DNA from: Tessaracoccus bendigoensis DSM 12906
GTDB lineage: Bacteria; Actinomycetota; Actinomycetes; Propionibacteriales; Propionibacteriaceae
Assembly (NCBI RefSeq): GCF_900141915.1
Contig: NZ_FQZG01000024.1
Coordinates: forward strand, 1-54,482
Length of the DNA: 54,482 bases
Reading direction: 5' to 3'
The position numbers and the translations under genes are program-made. Below, in pieces: positions 52,261 to 54,482 of the stretch (the stretch's first letter is position 1; every line of letters starts with the position of its first letter). The notes under the pieces are model-generated. The model worked only from the letters and a program-made list of their open reading frames with translations, did no database searches and was not told the origin of the DNA.

Positions 52261-54482
52261 GTGGCGGAAGTGATGCGGCGATCTGATCTGGTGGTGGCGT
52301 TGGCCACGGTGACGATCAGTGCGCTGAGTGGGCCTTTGGGGCCGATGGGTGTGGCTGTCGCGAGGGAGTTGGTCAAGGCCTCCAATTCGGTGTGGGACCG
52401 TACCTCCCCGGAACGGCAGCTGCGGAATACCGTGCAGGCCAGCATTGAAGCTTGGGCCAAAGGCGAGAAGGTTCCTGCCGATATCGTTGACCGGGGGCTG
52501 GGATGGGCGGTTGAGTACGTGCAGGCCGCTGGCGGCCAGTATGGCTTGATCGCTGAGGCCGATTTTGATCCTTCTCGGGCTGCGGCGTCGGTCTTGGATC
52601 ATGTCAAGGGGACGGACAGGTACTGGGGAACCGAGTTGGAGTACGCGGTCGCTGAGCGGGCTGTGGGTGCCACGTACCAGGCGTTGTGTGCGCGGCTGAA
52701 GACCGAGGGCGGCCTGGTCCTGGCGGCGGTGCAGGCGTCACGGAATGCGGTCTTGGCCAGCGTCGCCCAGCTGCATGACGGGCTGTTGGGGGTGGCTGAC
52801 CGGAGTGATTTGTGCCGGTATCTGCGGGCCAAGATCGTGGACTGGGACTACTCGCCATGGACTCTGAGGAGTCCGGCACTGTTGGAGCGCGATCTGCAGC
52901 TCGACACCCGCGATGGTCAGCCCGAGCGGGTAGCTGCGGCGGAGGCGCTGGCTGGACGCGGGCTGTTGGTGGTGTTGGGTGGGCCCGGTTCGGGCAAGAC
53001 GTGGCTCGGGCAGCGGTATGCGCGTGAAGCGGCCCAGGCCGCATTGGCTGAGCTTGAGGATCCGCGGGTTGATCCTGCGTTGGTCGAGATCCCACTTTTG
53101 ACGAGTTGGGCTGGCTGGGCTTTGCAGCCGAGTGGTGGGGTCGATGGCCTGGTTTCTGCGGCGCTGCCGGCAACAAGTGAAGAGCGCATCAGGCGGTTCG
53201 TGCTGCGGCCAGGGGCCCGCGTGTTGGCAGTTGCCGATTCCCTGGACGAGGCGGGCGTGGGCGAGAACAGGGCCAGGACGTTGCTTCGTTCATTGCCCGG
53301 GCCTGTCGGTTGGAGGGTGGTGGTGACGTCGCGGCCCGAGGCGTGGCACACCACTGCTCCAGGTTTGAGACCCAATGAGGGGGTCCGCATCGGCACCCTG
53401 GTCGATCTGAGCTACCCCGAAGACGTGGACGGCTACATCCGTCAGTGGTTCACCGGCGAGCCGGTCGACGCCGAGCGGTTGATCAAGCAGATCGCGAACA
53501 GACCCGAGCTGAGGTCCACAGCCACGGTGCCGTTGCTGCTCACCTTCTACTGCATGCTCACCGAGCAGGACCCCGGCCAGGATCTGCCCTGGACACGCCG
53601 CGGGCTGTACCGTGCCATTATCGACCGGCTCCTCACCGGGGGCTGGTCCGTCGATGAGCCGGAACGGGACCTGGAAGAGTGCCGGACAATTCTGCAGGAC
53701 TGGGCATGGGGCGCCGTCGCCGAGGCTGTTACCGCTGTGGGGCTGGGTGCCTGGCCCAACACGATTACTACAGAGAAGACCCGAAGCAACCTCGAGCGGG
53801 GTCTTGATCATGTCGCTCCGAAACAGCAGCATTCCACGATGTACGACCGCACTCATGTTCAGCGCCGGTTCGTTCACCGTGCCCTGGTGGAGCATTCGGT
53901 CGCCGAGAAGATCGCGACCTTTCCGGCTGCGAAAGCTGCCGAGGCTCTCCTGCCCCATGTGTGGTTCGATCCTGACTGGGCAGCCACCGTACCCATGGCC
54001 ATCGCGGCACATCCTGAACGTGACACGGTCGTTAAGCTGCTATGGGCTCATCACTCGACGACGCTCACGCCAGCTCAGGAGGCCGTGAACACTCGGCTGG
54101 AAGATGTTCTGTTGGAAGCTGCCACGCAGACCCTCCCAGAAGACTGGGGTGAGGCAGGGCGCAGTCTGATCCATGACCTCCGAGCAGTTGCGATAGTGCG
54201 CGATCCCCAGATCGTTGTCCGATCCGCACGCTGGACCTCTTCCAACCCTCAAGCAATCCACGCGATCCTGGATGCGCTTCCTGGCGCGAACTGGCGCGTG
54301 GTCGGTGGCTTGGTAGGTGTGTTGCCAGCCTTGGAGCCTACTGAGGTGGAGCGGGTTGTGGCTCGGGATGCGATTCTGGCTGCGGTTCCAGGCGCGGACC
54401 CGTTCGCGGTCGGCGGCGTGGTGGGTATGTTGCCAGCCTTGGTGGTTACTGAGGTGGAGCGGGCTGTGGCTCGGGATGCGAT
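52261..54482 (+). CDS. NACHT/STAND NTPase with C-terminal repeats (runs off the window)
   Basis: 740 residues are visible from GTG 52261 (ATG 52273 is an alternative) with no stop before the end. Residues 1-210 are helical (LVVALATVTISALSGPLGPM; FDPSRAAASVLDHVKG). The NTPase has Walker A LLVVLGGPGSGKTWLGQRY (about 237-255), Walker B RVLAVADSLDEAG, and WRVVVTSRPEAW as the sensor R motif. A helical middle follows, then at least two 36-residue repeats (VVGGLVGVLPALEPTEVERV and VGGVVGMLPALVVTEVERAV). STAND NTPases of this type sense phage proteins (Avs-like) and switch on an effector. No effector domain is recognised at the N-terminus. It lies just after mrr. Confidence 0.82.
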   Translation, partial: MAEVMRRSDLVVALATVTISALSGPLGPMGVAVARELVKASNSVWDRTSPERQLRNTVQASIEAWAKGEKVPADIVDRGLGWAVEYVQAAGGQYGLIAEADFDPSRAAASVLDHVKGTDRYWGTELEYAVAERAVGATYQALCARLKTEGGLVLAAVQASRNAVLASVAQLHDGLLGVADRSDLCRYLRAKIVDWDYSPWTLRSPALLERDLQLDTRDGQPERVAAAEALAGRGLLVVLGGPGSGKTWLGQRYAREAAQAALAELEDPRVDPALVEIPLLTSWAGWALQPSGGVDGLVSAALPATSEERIRRFVLRPGARVLAVADSLDEAGVGENRARTLLRSLPGPVGWRVVVTSRPEAWHTTAPGLRPNEGVRIGTLVDLSYPEDVDGYIRQWFTGEPVDAERLIKQIANRPELRSTATVPLLLTFYCMLTEQDPGQDLPWTRRGLYRAIIDRLLTGGWSVDEPERDLEECRTILQDWAWGAVAEAVTAVGLGAWPNTITTEKTRSNLERGLDHVAPKQQHSTMYDRTHVQRRFVHRALVEHSVAEKIATFPAAKAAEALLPHVWFDPDWAATVPMAIAAHPERDTVVKLLWAHHSTTLTPAQEAVNTRLEDVLLEAATQTLPEDWGEAGRSLIHDLRAVAIVRDPQIVVRSARWTSSNPQAIHAILDALPGANWRVVGGLVGVLPALEPTEVERVVARDAILAAVPGADPFAVGGVVGMLPALVVTEVERAVARDA
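54262..54482 (+). repeat. Tandem 108-bp (36-residue) repeats in the NACHT gene
   Basis: Two units, 54262-54369 and 54370-54477, and the first bases of a third. The second half of each is almost the same at the DNA level (shared ACTGAGGTGGAGCGGG and GTGGCTCGGGATGCGAT). Nearly identical units suggest recent expansion; more copies probably lie beyond the window. Confidence 0.85.

Overview
The window is high-GC DNA with many GTG starts, tight ATGA/GTGA stop-start overlaps, twin-arginine lipoproteins, a NarL-type two-component pair and a MmyB-type regulator. Together these indicate an actinobacterium. A Propionibacteriaceae-like host is possible, but that is a guess from gene content. No rRNA, tRNA or CRISPR array was seen.

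Left part, 1-15.3 kb, is mostly ordinary chromosomal genes. It holds a leftward group of exported proteins (intradiol dioxygenase with a damaged 5' end, Tat-anchored aldo/keto reductase, lipoprotein alpha/beta hydrolase). Next is a fluoride-response operon (crcB-type fluoride riboswitch, 16-codon leader ORF, universal stress protein, two small CrcB/Fluc channel subunits). Then come a MmyB-type regulator divergent from an MFS exporter, a sialidase, a TetR regulator divergent from a ketosteroid-dehydrogenase-like flavoprotein with a palindromic operator between them, a HigBA toxin-antitoxin pair, two small stress-type proteins (DUF4342, DUF1269-like) and a histidine kinase/response regulator pair.

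Middle part, 15.3-29.5 kb, is an accessory zone full of gene debris, small palindromic repeats and toxin-antitoxin modules. It contains an AlbA_2-type pseudogene, a DUF4143 ATPase, a nuclease remnant fused to a GH3 tail remnant, YefM/YoeB, a ribbon-helix-helix/MazF pair, a leftward SDR/epimerase group (epimerase frameshifted), an intact GH3 beta-glucosidase, a small protein plus nucleotidyltransferase pair, HipBA and an arginase-family enzyme. Two dispersed palindrome families recur here: a 73-75 bp element in three copies and a 93-94 bp element in two inverted copies.

Right part, 29.7 kb to the end, is a defence island. A type I restriction-modification locus (hsdM, hsdS, fic, hsdR, mrr, then a NACHT-type NTPase) has been split by a 13.5-kb mobile island inserted inside the NPPF/Y catalytic motif of hsdM. 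The hsdM halves at about 29741-30664 and 44217-44873 fit together almost residue for residue. The island starts with three large tyrosine recombinases and a small coiled protein, the architecture known from GInt (ginABCD) islands. It then carries four genes joined by identical 4-bp ATGA overlaps: a PLD-nuclease/SNF2-helicase fusion, an MmeI/Eco57I-like DNA methyltransferase, a small TauD/clavaminate-synthase-like Fe(II)/2-oxoglutarate oxygenase, and a HEPN protein with a zinc ribbon. This PLD-helicase + methylase + dioxygenase + HEPN operon is the best candidate for an undescribed defence system. All island genes point the same way as hsdM, so the interrupted hsdM promoter could drive them.

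The resident type I system looks disabled: hsdM is split and hsdR has an apparent 1-nt frameshift. hsdS is intact and carries a 12-bp coding repeat in its central spacer. A GNAT toxin/antitoxin pair sits between hsdM and hsdS. The last gene, a NACHT-type NTPase ending in near-identical 36-residue repeats, runs off the window.
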